The notes: generated by a model not told the origin, from the letters alone. 64,000 bases of DNA from Strongylocentrotus droebachiensis (GCA_035222895.1 JAVYIG010004974.1:1-64000); one strand, 5' to 3'; positions 32,650 to 45,311 are shown, counted from the first letter of the stretch. Program-made: numbers and translations.

Positions 32650-33690
32650 TAGGTTAATGATATATGTTTATTTTGCAAATGAGTATTATTTTTGTTTAAC
32701 TGGTTTGTATAAACGTTATAAACGATGTAAATGTGTTCATGTTCATTCAGGGCCCCATGGAAGACCACTACTTGTTGGTGAATGGGCTAACCTGTCAAAA
32801 GATTAGAAATAAATAAATAAATAAATAAACATCACGAAATAATTTTATCTTGTTCCTTTAAAGAAGGGCTGCACATACCTTTGCTATATTACCTTGGATA
32901 TCTTCACTTCCTTCGAACAATTACAGACGCTAAAGAAATACAATTATTTTCCGGTTCGTATTTCTAGCCATCTCCTTTCAAAACAAGAATCAACCATGGT
33001 CCATGAGGTCCACTCTACAATGTATATATTGCCCTCTTGCGTCGAATAATATACATACATGACCTTTCACAAAGCTTGCAAATTGAGAAAGGAAGCATCC
33101 CTCGGCCGATGATGTCAATGCCTCTTCTTCACCCTTTGAAAGTTTACCAAGATGCATCTCATTAGCTTGTTTCAATCGTAGAACAAATAATTTACACATG
33201 AATCCGATTGTCTCTAATTCACACAGACGATGAAATTGATAGCCACATCCGTTGTCGTGGTAACACGGAAGTTCAATGCGTATGTTCGAAAAAGAAAGTG
33301 CTTTATAAGGTTACAGCCCATTTCAAGACTTTGTCTGTGCATCATTTTACTTCAAGGTTATCGAAATCTTTATCTTAGTGATAATATCAAATTGAAAGTG
33401 AAGGCAACTGGTAAGTACTCGATATTCTCTATTAAGGCCTAATTTGCAATGTGATGACAGGTAAAAGTTTACTAACTTGTAATCGAGGTTTCAATCCCGA
33501 CGAAACTGGGTCAAGCAAGTTAAATGATTCATCGAGCGCCGCCCGTGAACTACTTCATTCCTTGATAAAGAGTAATATTATTATAATTATATCATTGAAT
33601 GAAAGCGACAAAAACATCTCACCATTTCGTGATATGCATCATCTATTTTGTTGCATACTTCCAATATTCTCTAATTAATCTTCTTATTCT
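32650..33690. other. Intergenic DNA without recognised content
   Basis: No gene or element seen apart from an ATAA run at about 32805-32828. Confidence 0.45.
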
Positions 33691-33716
33691 TCTCCTCCTC
33701 CCCTTCTTTATCATCT

Positions 33717-33925
33717 TCTTCTGCTGCTTCTTCTTCTTCTTCTTAATCTTCTTCTTCTTCTTCTTCTTCTTTTTTTTCTTCTTCTTCTTCTTCATCTTCT
33801 TCTTCTTCTTCTTCTTCTTCTTCTTCTTCTTCTTCTTCTTCTTCTTCTTCTCCTCCGGCCTCCTCCTTATTTGTCTTCTTCTTCTTCTTCTTTTTTTTAA
33901 AATCTTCTTCTTCTTCTTCTTCATC
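33717..33925 (+). repeat. TTC microsatellite, about 200 bp
   Basis: Nearly pure TTC/TCC with the purine strand opposite. Open frames give poly-Phe or poly-Lys/Arg and are artefacts. Long GAA:TTC runs can form triplex DNA. Confidence 0.95.
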
Positions 33926-33959
33926 CTCCTTTATTTTGAAGAAAAAATAATTGGATATC

Positions 33960-35079
33960 CTAACTGATATAAAGACCTACTTTAAAGTGATGAATAAAAC
34001 AAATTAAAAACGCACAGAGATTGAATTGGCCGCGTATCAGACAGATATCGGTCATTGAATGCACTATAATGGACGGGAGATGGCGACATTCATTTTAGAT
34101 TGTTCTATAATTATTGGCAGTCTCCCATACTACCTTATTTCCAAACAGGTGCTACAGAGTTAACGTGTCTGATGGGAGAATAATGAGGGAAGGATTATAT
34201 CATTCCAAACCAATCAATATACTTGATGAGCAGCTGTCTGAGAATCGACGTATGGGTTTCTATTGCATAATAAGATAATCCAAATCATTTTATTGCAATC
34301 GCATAACTTTCTGATTTCCATTGTATGACATAATACCCGAGACCACGACACCCCTCTACAAATGTAATGGTTAATTCCAGTTATTAATAATTCATATCTA
34401 TAATGTCTGGTTTTATATTGGTAGATCGATAATTGAGAAGGCAAGATACCTTTCAAACAATTTGTGACAATTTCAGAAGACTAATTCCAAATTCATTAAT
34501 GATTGATCCTGACTTTTCTTCAATTTAATGATTGAACGATTGCGGGCTCACTACCCATGTGACTAATTGGAATCTTAATTTGAATTATTAATCTTACACT
34601 GCGCATCGCACATACGAATGTATAATCATTAATTATATCACAAGTTTCGATTTGCACAATTTTCCTCAATTATTCTCCACTAAATGGATACGTAATTTCA
34701 TATACATGTAGAAATCAAGAACAAAATTGCTTATAATTTATTGGAACAACCGACTTTCTATTCATTGATGACGATAAAGGTACTTCAAGCAGTAATGATT
34801 TATGACGTATTCTGCATTGAACAGGCCAAATTGTGTAGGCAGACGATGGGTTCATAAATTAGTCACTCATTTTCCCGCCAAGCAAGATGATAGATACACG
34901 TCTGGTTGCGTGAAGTCATTCCTTCCGAAAGGTTTTGTCAGTTGCTACTCCTTTCCCTCCAAAATCATGACGAATTCACAGGAGGAAAGGGAAATATCGA
35001 ACAGTCCCTTCTAAGCATAATGTTATTTCGATGATTAGAGATTGATGTTGGTAATCGTATATTGCTCGAGTATTTAAAC
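33960..35079. other. AT-rich intergenic DNA
   Basis: No gene, RNA or repeat recognised. Confidence 0.45.
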
Positions 35080-35153
35080 GATTAGATTATTGAAAATAAT
35101 ATCGCTAGTGATATTCGTTTGTCTCGCAATGTGGTCAATAAGGAATCTAAAAG

Positions 35154-35196
35154 ATCACGACGTTTCGTATGCTACTGCAATACTTCGTCAGGTGAT
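35154..35196 (-). ncRNA. Hammerhead-ribozyme-like motif, left arm
   Basis: Mirror image of 36781-36823: stem I ATCAC/GTGAT, core CTGACGA, stem II GTATTGC/GCATAC with loop AGTA, then GAAACGTC before the predicted cleavage site. Confidence 0.55.
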
Positions 35197-35400
35197 AAAA
35201 ACTGTTGTAAGCAAGGGTCTTTTATACTTTACGGGAGGACCGTAAAGCGGTCTAAAATTCGATCGATAATTGGAACAATAACGCCCAATGCCTATTGGTC
35301 GACGCACACGGTGATCGACCAATCACCAAGGCCGCTGGTTCGGCCGCTGGTTCGGCTGATGCACCAGGCCTATTGGCCGACGCATACGGTACTCGACCAA

Positions 35401-35980
35401 TCAACGGGCCGCTGGCTCGGGCCGTCTGCTGAATGGAATCGACCGTTGTTGGCTGGCAGGACGGCGAGTGTCATGGCGGCGTATCGTCCGCATCCAAAAT
35501 TCGGGGATATCGATCCCGTTGTCTCTGTTGAAATTATTAGGATTGAGACGGATATTGATAGCTTCTTTTACCCTCCGTGTATACCAATGCCGTTCTTGGG
35601 AAAGGCACTGAACCCCGTCCCAGTCTGGTTGATGCTGGTTGTCCCAAGCATGTTCGGCTACGGCTGAGTTGTCAGTTCGACGGAGTCTGACGTCCCTCTT
35701 ATGCTCAGTGATTCTTTCTTTTATCGGACGGGCAGTTTCACCGATGTAGGATCTGTCACATCCTTTACAAGGGATGTTGTACACAATGCCGTCCCGTCTA
35801 TGTGGAGGAATTGGATCCTTGGGGCGTGTAAGTTGTTGACGTAGGGTGGTATCTGATCTGAAAACCGTTCGAATGCCATGGCTCTCTAGGCGGCGCTTGA
35901 GTTGTTGGGAGACCCCATCAATGTACGGCAAGACTGTAAAAGTCTTGTATACCTTCTGATCCCTGGGTTCCGACGATCTA
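35401..35980 (-). pseudogene. Penelope-like GIY-YIG endonuclease fragment, left arm
   Basis: From RSSEPRDQKVYKTFTVLPYI onward it reads as the end of a Penelope-like polyprotein. The endonuclease core is GIVYNIPCKGC then SYIGETARPIKERITEHKRD, with the two Tyr, the Arg and the Glu expected of GIY-YIG nucleases. The C-terminus is basic (RRPASQQRSIPFSRRPEPAAR region). The open frame continues into the opposite arm upstream, which is not element coding. Truncated: no reverse transcriptase. Confidence 0.85.
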
Positions 35981-35997
35981 TTCTTGGTATTGTGTAT

Positions 35998-36576
35998 AGA
36001 TCGTCGGAACCCAGGGATCAGAAGGTATACAAGACTTTTACAGTCTTGCCGTACATTGATGGGGTCTCCCAACAACTCAAGCGCCGCCTAGAGAGCCATG
36101 GCATTCGAACGGTTTTCAGATCAGATACCACCCTACGTCAACAACTTACACGCCCCAAGGATCCAATTCCTCCACATAGACGGGACGGCATTGTGTACAA
36201 CATCCCTTGTAAAGGATGTGACAGATCCTACATCGGTGAAACTGCCCGTCCGATAAAAGAAAGAATCACTGAGCATAAGAGGGACGTCAGACTCCGTCGA
36301 ACTGACAACTCAGCCGTAGCCGAACATGCTTGGGACAACCAGCATCAACCAGACTGGGACGGGGTTCAGTGCCTTTCCCAAGAACGGCATTGGTATACAC
36401 GGAGGGTAAAAGAAGCTATCAATATCCGTCTCAATCCTAATAATTTCAACAGAGACAACGGGATCGATATCCCCGAATTTTGGATGCGGACGATACGCCG
36501 CCATGACACTCGCCGTCCTGCCAGCCAACAACGGTCGATTCCATTCAGCAGACGGCCCGAGCCAGCGGCCCGTTGA
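35998..36576 (+). pseudogene. Penelope-like GIY-YIG endonuclease fragment, right arm
   Basis: Identical protein to the left-arm copy, transcribed away from it. The two differ only in residues derived from the central spacer. Same GIY-YIG core and same truncation. Confidence 0.85.
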
Positions 36577-36599
36577 TTGGTCGAGTACCGTATGCGTCG

Positions 36600-36758
36600 G
36601 CCAATAGGCCTGGTGCATCAGCCGAACCAGCGGCCGAACCAGCGGCCTTGGTGATTGGTCGATCACCGTGTGCGTCGACCAATAGGCATTGGGCGTTATT
36701 GTTCCAATTATCGATCGAATTTTAGACCGCTTTACGGTCCTCCCGTAAAGTATAAAAG
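36600..36758 (+). promoter_or_regulatory. Internal promoter of the Penelope-like 3' region (right arm)
   Basis: CCAATAGGC twice and GATTGGTCGA twice precede TATAAAAG at 36751-36758, about 25 bp before the hammerhead-like motif. The mirror TATA is at 35219-35226 on the minus strand. Both promoters point outward from the palindrome. Confidence 0.45.
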
Positions 36759-36780
36759 ACCCTTGCTTACAACAGTTTTT

Positions 36781-36823
36781 ATCACCTGACGAAGTATTGC
36801 AGTAGCATACGAAACGTCGTGAT
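36781..36823 (+). ncRNA. Hammerhead-ribozyme-like motif, right arm
   Basis: ATCAC pairs with GTGAT (stem I). Between them are CTGACGA (the C3-A9 core), a stem II of GTAT.GC/GCATAC closed by AGTA, and GAA-ACGT-C ending in the C expected at the cleavage site. Stem III (ACGT) is minimal. One extra A lies between core and stem II compared with consensus, so activity is uncertain. Hammerheads with tiny stem III are known in Penelope-like elements. Confidence 0.6.
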
Positions 36824-36939
36824 CTTTTAGATTCCTTATTGACCACATTGCGAGACAAACGAATATCACTAGCGATATTATTTTCGATACTATATCCGCA
36901 ATGAGTAATATATTTAGCATGATTAGATTATTGTCTGCA

Positions 36940-39470
36940 TTATTACTGGATATTTGCCAGAGTATTTGCCATTGTGCGTTAGAATGGTAAGCTCGATATG
37001 TATCAACTTGCTTTCGGGGAAATGATGACACCCAAATATAAATTAAAGGGATATAAGTGTAGGGAAAGTATAATTTAATCAGTGATAAAGTGATCAAGTA
37101 GCAAGAAAGGAAGTTAGAAATTCGTCGATATTGATCAAATGGAATCAATGGATTGACTTTCCTATCCTATTCCGAATGCTCGAAACATCAGTTGAACAAT
37201 TTTGAAGTTTTATTCGCAGAAATTAGTGATAGCAAATATACAGATTTCATTTTTTCTCGATGAGCTTTTACTTCACTTACTTCGTGGTAATTTTAAAAAA
37301 TATACACGAGATTACACTAAAGAATTGTGAAATCATCGGATGTATTAACGCTATGGATTCACACAACTCATAACTGGAACAAAACCAAATGGAGTGATCT
37401 GATCTTTTTAAAATCCCTAGAGATTTGCTTGAACTTGGAAAGTACTTTTATCCCAATTATCTGGGAAGTGGAAAGTGTATCGCCTGCATTGTGTATACAA
37501 CATAATATATTGGTCATCCCCTTATCCGATTGAATGAGTTGTCACTTTTCAACTTGCCTGTTCTTTGGCAGGGAAATTGAAACGCATCCAATAATTGTAT
37601 CAAATTTACCCAGAAAACAATTATTGTTCAAAACCATACCTCCTTAGATAATAAAGTTTGTTCTTGATGTTGCAATGTATTATCAAATTTTTCTGCTTAA
37701 CGCCTAGAATGATTTGTGGTTTTCTGTTGTCACGGGTCGGAGATCTGTTAGACATGAGCATGGTGAGGGAAATAGTAGGGAGAAGAGAGTCGAAAGAAAA
37801 TGTACAATGAGAAAACAAAAACATAGGGTGGAAAGAAGAGGAAAGGCAAACGAAAGAAAAGAGGGAGAGAAATAAAAAAAATGAGGGGTGAGAGGAGAGC
37901 GCGCGATGTAGTCTAAGTAGATGATGAAGACATGCTACTACTGAATTGTATAAAATGCATTACCATTACTTCTCTTTATTCTCCATATCTCTTCATAGTG
38001 TCGACTAAATAGTCTAGACCAAGTCAAGGCTTGTAATTTAAGGATCAGCGGTGCTTCGAAAGGTAATACCTTTTATCTCCTTGACTCGATATCATACCTC
38101 ATTGAATCATCGCATGTATGTCATGCTTATCAATTACCACAATCCTATTTTCCCTCCCTCCTCCATTCCCGAGAGGGGAGGGGGGTTTTTATCATTCTCC
38201 CCTATCCGTCCATTTGGCTACATAGCGATCTATTGCTCATCTATTAGGATTTCATGTCATTAATCTTCCAATAATCTTCCAAAATGAGACCACCAATTAG
38301 AAAATCAAATTCATGAATCGCTGCAATTTGACGATCTATATCAGGCGGTATTGTGGAACAGAGTTGCTCATCAAGCATTATCGGATCAACCTGTCCACAT
38401 GTCACCGATATTATCTTTAGTTATTCCTGACATGTCTTAGCAAAGAAAATGTAAAATATCGGACGACTTTTGAAGATTTTAAAAAGACAAGATAAAAATG
38501 TCCAAGCCAACAACAAGATAATCAAGACAAATCACACTGAGTGACAAATTTCTCTTTCAAAAATAACGTTTCCAATAACGTTTTTTTTGCCAAAGAAACG
38601 TATTAATTAGCCTGGAAACAACCATGTAAATTATACCCTTAAACTAATTTGACATCTGAATTGACATTATTTTTTCATGACGTATAACTTACTGATGTGA
38701 ACGAACGAAGATTGTGACGAATACTGATATAGGACTGCATCAATTATCACTTTATCATTTCACAACATTTTAGTTTAGAATCGGCATTTCAGCGCAGGTG
38801 ATTTTCAAAATAAAAATTGTGCATCATCTTTTAAAATCGTATGTCAAAAACATTTCTTTAATAAGATGATAGGCCTCCAACTATTAAAGCATTACTATAT
38901 GATTTTTTTTTCTCCAGGCTCTCTTTGAAACTTTGCACATATAAGAATATTATTTTGACTATAGAAGATAAGTAAAACTTTGTTTGTTCACATTTTATTC
39001 TCCAATTCTCTTTGCTTCAGTGTTCTAATCCCCTTTCTCTTTCGCTTCTATCTTTCTGTCGACCTCTGTCTCCGACTTCGTATTTGTATCTCTCTCTCTC
39101 TTTTCATCCTGTCTCGCACTAGAATTTAATGTAGTTCTATATCATTAATCCATGTCATACAAGATAATTACATACTAGTCTATGCTTTTATTAAGGACGG
39201 TAACGCTTGACTTGCTTAATCTAAACCACATCAGTCATAATATGTTTCAATTGCTTTCTCACAACTTTTTCCCTAGTGAACCCTTTTCATGAGTAATTCG
39301 TGTTTTGTAGGTCGTCTTGTTTAGGCCAATTTTCAGCTTAATAGCGAACCATGACATTTGCTCGTCTTACTAAGCCTTTGTTGTATAAAAGTCTTCATGA
39401 AACCACAAACATAAACACCATTCCCATTTAAAGCTTTAGGTTTTAAACCATTCTTTGTAACCGACCCATT
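36940..39470. other. AT-rich intergenic DNA
   Basis: No gene, RNA gene or clear repeat recognised. Confidence 0.45.
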
Positions 39471-39479
39471 TTCTATGAC

Positions 39480-39760
39480 TAGCCGACTAGAGCAAACTTT
39501 CACATTATGCGAACCCGCGAGTTGCATTGTTAGATAATAGACCGCTGTCAGCGACGTTACCGCCCCTTGATGAATGCAGGCGTCGTTTGCTGATCGAGAC
39601 AATGTTTCGCAAAACTTCGGCGATAGGTGTCAGATTTTGGGCTAACAATACAGAATTTAGGAGGCATAATGGTGAACACCCACTGAGCAGGACCATACCT
39701 CGTCTGGCAAGCAACACATTTGGGGCATAACTATGGTGGTACGACACGTATGGCCGTCAA
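39480..39760. other. GC-richer patch of unknown nature
   Basis: Higher GC than its surroundings with overlapping open frames of 67-89 codons on both strands. None resembles a known protein or has splice context I trust. Could be a regulatory island or an old element. Confidence 0.3.
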
Positions 39761-39769
39761 TTTGTTGAG

Positions 39770-42700
39770 AGGGAATGAAAGAGTCTCACGCTGTCCTCTT
39801 TCTTTAGATGTGAACATCTCATGAGTTCATTAAGGGAACATCATCACATCAATGGGTCTTTGATTGCAGGTGCTTTGTTGAGAGTAGACAGTGATTATGA
39901 CTGGTTATTGCTACAGCGGATGTTTAAGTACCATGAGGAGTATCCATAACTATTATAATACTCCCCCCTGTTTTTATTCTTTAAAAAAAGAGGTACATTC
40001 AATGGGATTACTCACCTCCGGCGTACAGAGAGATAAAGAATGTCTTAAAAACCGGAGGTGTTTATATCATGAAAGAATTTAAAATATATGGCTAAACAAA
40101 CATCTTGCATGCAGTCACAAATAATATGTCTCCTGAAATTGTATTCAAAATTAATGGTGATGAAATTCTAATAGTTCTTAATCACGTAAGAAGCTAAGAT
40201 TTATGAGGGGAAAAACATTTATTCGTCGGCCTTTACGAGTTACGAAGTCGCTTGAAAATTGGTATGTGAGAAAACAATGTAAGATCTTCTTTTTTTCCTG
40301 TTAATCTTCTTCTTCTTTTTCTTACAATTTCATTATTACCAGCGTAGGTGGTATTGGCTCTATGTTTATCAACACTAAAGTGTTTCCCAGTTAGTTTCGG
40401 GTAAATCTGTTCTTTCTAAGAAATCTTTACGCATTTCTTTACTGACACATGTTTGCTAAAATAAAGTTGGAGTAAAGCTCGTCTTCTTGATTAGCGTTGA
40501 CGCAAGTTCATTGTTGAAGGTAAGTATCTGAATATTCGAAATCTAGGTTACGCCTTCCAGGGATATATAGAAGAATGGTCAAAAGCCAGAACAACTGCAT
40601 CAGCAGTAGCAGCAGCCGATAACGGCAACAACTACAGCAAAATCAGCGACAACATCATCATCAACCGTAACAATAACAACAACAACAACAATAGTAACGA
40701 CAACAGCTACACAAAAAAACAAAAAAACATCATATGCAGAGTTTGGCCAACACGGTCTTGGCCCGACATATTATGATATTCATGATCCATGTTGCCCTGT
40801 GTAAGCATAAGCAATGCAACTTTGTGTAGCTCCATACTCTGGGCACGGTTACAGTAAGTTAGGAATAGGCAACAGAACAAAACAGACAGACAATTGAATA
40901 CATGATTAGAAGGTGCTTCTCAAGGTAATGTTTATACAAACTCGCCAGAAAGGACAACGTTTTGTTACTTTCTCCAAATTGCAAAGTACATAATTATTAA
41001 GGCTGCACAGTACCATGTTCTTGGGATTATTCCTTGACAGAAGATCATAACAAATATTTTTCAAATTATATTAATCAATCACTTCCTTCATTCTCACTGG
41101 TAGGCGAGCGGAGGGAGAGGGAAAATTGTTTCCATGGTTACTGAACACTTCCTTTTGCTTCCTTGACTCCTCACAATGTTCCTCTTTCTTTTTCTATCAT
41201 TCTTTATCTGTCTCTCTCCCTTTAGCTCTAGCAATCTCTCATTCTCCTCTTTCTCTTCTCTACGTTCTTTATTAGTTTGTACTCCATTATCTCCAACCAC
41301 TTCTTAAAGAATGAAAAATTAAGGGTTTTAGAATGTAAAACAAGCATTTGAATTCAAATAAACAAGAATTAAATAAGGAAGTGAAACAATAGGATTCTGT
41401 CACTCTCATCGATCAGTCTTTATTAAAATGATAAAGTTTATGTTATTTTTAAGATGGCATCATGAAAATATAACGACAAAATTAACACTAAAGCAGGTTT
41501 TTTTATTAGCCAACATAATGACATCTAACATTTCTGTGCCCTATGGAGTGACACTTCTATCACCGTTATCACGCGCATACATCCCTCGGATAGGACGTTG
41601 ATAGAAAGGGTAAACTAATCCGTATACATGTATTAGATTGCCTTCTGATCCGGAAGCGGAGGCTCGATATGTAACCAAAAGCGCTATTAATATTAGATCC
41701 CCAAATGAATATTCATTGCGGTGGAATGGAAACAAATATGTCTATGAAGGAAACATGTTGACGGTTGCGTGCAGTCATCAGCCCCGCCCTCTATCCACAA
41801 CCATTTACCCTTATTTTTTTTTTGACAGACAGCTCGTATAATTATCCCCGTCAGATACCCCAGGATCAATTATCTAAATCGAGTTTGAAAAGGAAGATTT
41901 GTCTGGCATTAAATGGCTTCTTGATAATATCCCGAACAAACTGAGTTACAATATATCAGGATCGCGTTAAATGTTTCGATTAAGTCGCGAGAAAGGCTAA
42001 GCCTAATTCCAAATGAAAGTTCTCAAAACATTTAGATGATACATTAATCAGTATTTGTGCTTCTGGTGATTTAAATCTATTTGGAGTGTATTGTAAATTA
42101 CTGTCTTGTTGCATGATAAATTATATACCATGACAAATAAACTTTCTGATGCCTAATTGAGTTGGTTTAATTTAACTTTAATAGCGCACTACGTCTCTGA
42201 AAGAGCTTTCAAGATCTTGATAAGGTGAGGTCGAAAGGTCATGTTCATATGCAATTATTTGAAACAAGAATGATACATTTCAAGTAAAAATAAAACCCAA
42301 TAATTTAGTAAACCATTATTACGATCACACAGAAACGGCATGACGTTTTCAGGAAAATACGCATTTTGATAGCAGGAGATTCTTTTGCCAAAAAGTGTCA
42401 TAAAATAATAATAAAGCGAGAAAACCAATATCATATAATGCATGTTGTAATAGCTTTGTAAATTGTGGGTAACACTGCTGTAGGATGTGGTGCAATAGTC
42501 TTACAAATGTATTAATCATGAAATAAAGAATCAAATCAAAAATACTCAAAGCTAGCGTATCCACGTTGCGGCAGGGGTTGGGAGTGGGTGGGGGCGGGAG
42601 CGGGGGATGGGGAATCGTGTCTAACTCTTTTGACTTAAAGAAAGAAATTAACATCTTTTTCCCATCTCGCCTTCCGCTCTAATACATTATTTTTTTTCTT

Positions 42701-42975
42701 TATACTCTTGCTCTCCCCATTTTTATTTGATTCTAAATTTGTTGACGGGCAGCTAACCCCCCCCCCCCCCAACCGGAGCTACGCCATATGTGATATAAAA
42801 AAAGAAACAGAATGCTTTAATATTCCATGTAATTAAAAGTTTGTTCGAATGAAAGAAACACTGCGTTCTATCCCCTCCCCCCCCCCCCAAGTCGGCTAGA
42901 CATGGTTAATCACCACTCTCTAGCCATCGCACAGGTGAGAGATTTCAGCTATTAAGAAATCAGGAGTTTAATATG
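39770..42975. other. Intergenic DNA; CAA/CAG-rich run and a C-run
   Basis: An AACAACAACAACAA-rich stretch lies at 40610-40730 and C runs at 42757-42770. GAGCTACGCCAT next to the second resembles an inverted hAT-type end. No gene recognised. Confidence 0.4.
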
Positions 42976-42979
42976 GGGA

Positions 42980-43242
42980 GAGACAGGATAAATCGTTGAC
43001 GCCACGGTCGGTTGATGCCTCAGAGTGCGTAACGACTGCACAACTTATTTCATCATCTTGGTGTACATCATATGGGAGGGGGAGCAAGGGAGGGAGGGAG
43101 GGGGAGACGATGTAAGCGAGGGGAGAGAGAGGGGAATAAGCGAGAGAGAAAGATGGAGAAGAGAAAGAAATAGAGAGAGGAGAACGAGGGGGTAGAGGGG
43201 GAGGAGGTACTGAGAGGGAGAGAGTGAGTGGGAGAGATAGAT

Positions 43243-43286
<44 letters not shown>

Positions 43287-43310
43287 AAAGGGGAGGAGAC
43301 CCCCCCCCCA
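42980..43310. repeat. GA-rich microsatellite region
   Basis: GAGAGA/GAGGGG runs; the poly-Leu-Ser frames opposite are artefacts. Confidence 0.9.
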
Positions 43311-43824
43311 CTCATAAATTCCTGCGTAGAAGTAGAAAGACTATTTGATTATGACTTGTATCCAATGATGAATAGATAAGAGCTATATATATATGGATCT
43401 CTTTTTATTCCTCAGTGCACCCCCCCCCCTGCGGTTAAAAACTCTGAAATCGGCCCACTCAAAACATTTTTGATGGTCTTTTTGTATCCTTATATTTAAA
43501 CTAGAATCTTCCATTCATGATATTTAAATACAGTTCCTATATCTCACACGTTCAACACAAATGTGTCATCTTCAGTAATGAGTTTATTCCGTTGAGACCA
43601 TAAGGAGAATGAATACAAGAAGAGAGAGGTTGGCCAAACTGGCTTGGGAGAAGGGGTGACACATGACAGTCAGACACACATGTCTCATGGTGTCATCTTG
43701 TTCCAAAGATGCGATGTTTGTGCCACATCCTTCATCCTGGCAGCGTCATCCTAGTCTGGTCTCACTCAATGTGGTGGCCCCACTTGCTTCCGACAGAACA
43801 ACACGTGCCAACTGAATGAGATTG

Positions 43825-43841
43825 AGGGAGAGGGAGGAGAG

Positions 43842-43883
<42 letters not shown>

Positions 43884-43975
43884 GGAGAGAGAGAGAGAGA
43901 GAGGGGGAGTGGGAGAGAGAGAGAGAGAGGGGGGGGGGAGTGGGAGAGAGAGAGAGGGGGAGAGTGGGAGAGAGA
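43825..43975. repeat. GA microsatellite
   Basis: GAGAGA blocks alternating with GGGAGAGTGGGAGA, about 150 bp. Confidence 0.9.
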
Positions 43976-43984
43976 TATTTTACA

Positions 43985-44720
43985 TGATTTACATTTTAAA
44001 ATGATATGTATATTGAATAAAGACAACCTACCTTAATTATATCCAATCTACTCAGAGGGTTTGCTGGCACTAAAACGTTCCACTATATAAAAACTATATG
44101 AGTATATTGATATTATAGACTATGCTTGTTGGTATGAGACTCTAAAGGGGATATACAATTGCAAATTTGTGGAAACGAAGAAAGCACAACGTAAATCAAA
44201 TATATAAGTACTACAATTATCATAGAATATGTGAGAAAAAGAGCAAGAAATATTCGTAGAAAAGAGAAAGGAAGACTGTCATTTATGTTACGATTACATC
44301 AAACGAAGAGATAAACTCCTCATCAATGTGGTCGTTTAGTAATATCCCTTCCTAAATCCCCGAACTCGTTGACTTCCGGTCCCACATCAGCCAGTTGTCG
44401 ACTGAATGATTGCACCATAAGAGAGGGATACACGGACGAAGCGCAAAGATGTAGCTCACTCATATCCTCTGATTGGTGCTTCTCTTTCTTCATCATGTGC
44501 GCCATCTTGTCGAGTTTCATCTGTGATGTACCAATCAGGCAGGTGCCTCAGGCGTGTGAAGATGACAAATTAAGGGGTGCAAGAGTGTACCCCTAGCTTG
44601 TCTGGATATCTTCCTTTTGCATCATGTTCGTTGTTCATGAAAATTAGCTTCAAATAGTTTCAAATAAAAGTAGCTTTAAATACTAATCCAAGCAAACCCG
44701 ACTGGGATAGTACGTCTATT
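43985..44720. other. Intergenic DNA
   Basis: A 65-codon minus-strand frame at 44323-44520 has varied composition but no recognisable domain and no clear donor. I see nothing else. Confidence 0.35.
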
Positions 44721-44726
44721 GAAGGA

Positions 44727-44775
44727 CAGAAGGGCGTTAACTCTGTGTTGAAGTATATGAGTTAACGCCCTTCTG
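44727..44775. repeat. 17-bp perfect inverted repeat with 15-base loop
   Basis: CAGAAGGGCGTTAACTC at 44727-44743 is complementary to GAGTTAACGCCCTTCTG at 44759-44775, which would form a strong hairpin. Confidence 0.9.
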
Positions 44776-45311
44776 GCTCCAAAAAGATACATGGACGCTT
44801 CATAATGAAGGTTCGTATTTGTATCACAAAGGCAACAATCATGCCAATAGCAGCACTTCCAAAACAAAGTGCAAATTTGAACCTTACCTTGCACCCTATA
44901 GGGTCCCGGATAAAACTTACAAACAAAAAATACTGCAATTATTCAGCGTAGTGTTGTGTAGACCATCTTTGAATGTAGTTCTTCATGTTGTAATTATCTT
45001 ACCGTTGTTACAGAAACTCTCCATGGACATTTAAATGTTAAGATATGGGAGAAGCAGTCATTTATCTTTAAGAGATTTAACTAAAATAATTTCTTCCATA
45101 CAAGCAACATGCGTATGTAAGGTTATGTACCATTTGAATAGGTGAAGTTACGAGGTCGTCGGGTATTCTTCAGTATTTGAAATCAAGATGTCGCTTATCC
45201 TCGGTCAATGACCCTCAATTCAAAAATTACGTTTTTGTTGGTATCTGGTCGGCCCATCTTCACGCAAGAAGTCGTACAAACTCATGGTCGTATGCTTTTT
45301 AATCTTACATC

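Larger units (their letters stand above)
35080..36933. mobile_element. Head-to-head palindrome of a Penelope-like retroelement
   Basis: Two 889-bp arms (35092-35980 and 35997-36885) are inverted copies that stay in register from end to end around a 16-bp spacer; the encoded proteins are identical. Each arm holds the 3' part of a Penelope-like element: the end of the polyprotein with a GIY-YIG endonuclease, then a promoter-bearing 3' region with CCAAT motifs, TATAAAA and a hammerhead-like fold. Reverse transcriptase is absent, so both halves are 5'-truncated at the same point. The 13-bp direct repeat GATTAGATTATTG (35080-35092 and 36921-36933) looks like a target-site duplication. The right side has 35 bp extra (36886-36920). 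High arm identity implies a recent origin or gene conversion. Confidence 0.85.

Noticed and set aside
33470-33560. Possible decayed tRNA-like head (CTTGTAATCGAGGTTTCAATCCC)
   Set aside because: Only a B-box-like stretch is visible and no SINE body follows; too weak to call.
33599-33967. 122-codon poly-Phe frame and the opposite poly-Lys/Arg frame
   Set aside because: TTC microsatellite.
35119-35667. 182-codon open frame on the plus strand (and its twin at 36310-36858 on the minus strand)
   Set aside because: It is antisense to the Penelope-like endonuclease region and 3' region. The sense frame has the GIY-YIG residues; this one has no recognisable domain.
44323-44520. Minus-strand 65-codon frame after an AG that abuts its ATG, like the LC8 genes
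   Set aside because: The acceptor has a poor pyrimidine tract, there is no LC8 sequence and no downstream signal. Kept only as a note in the intergenic entry.
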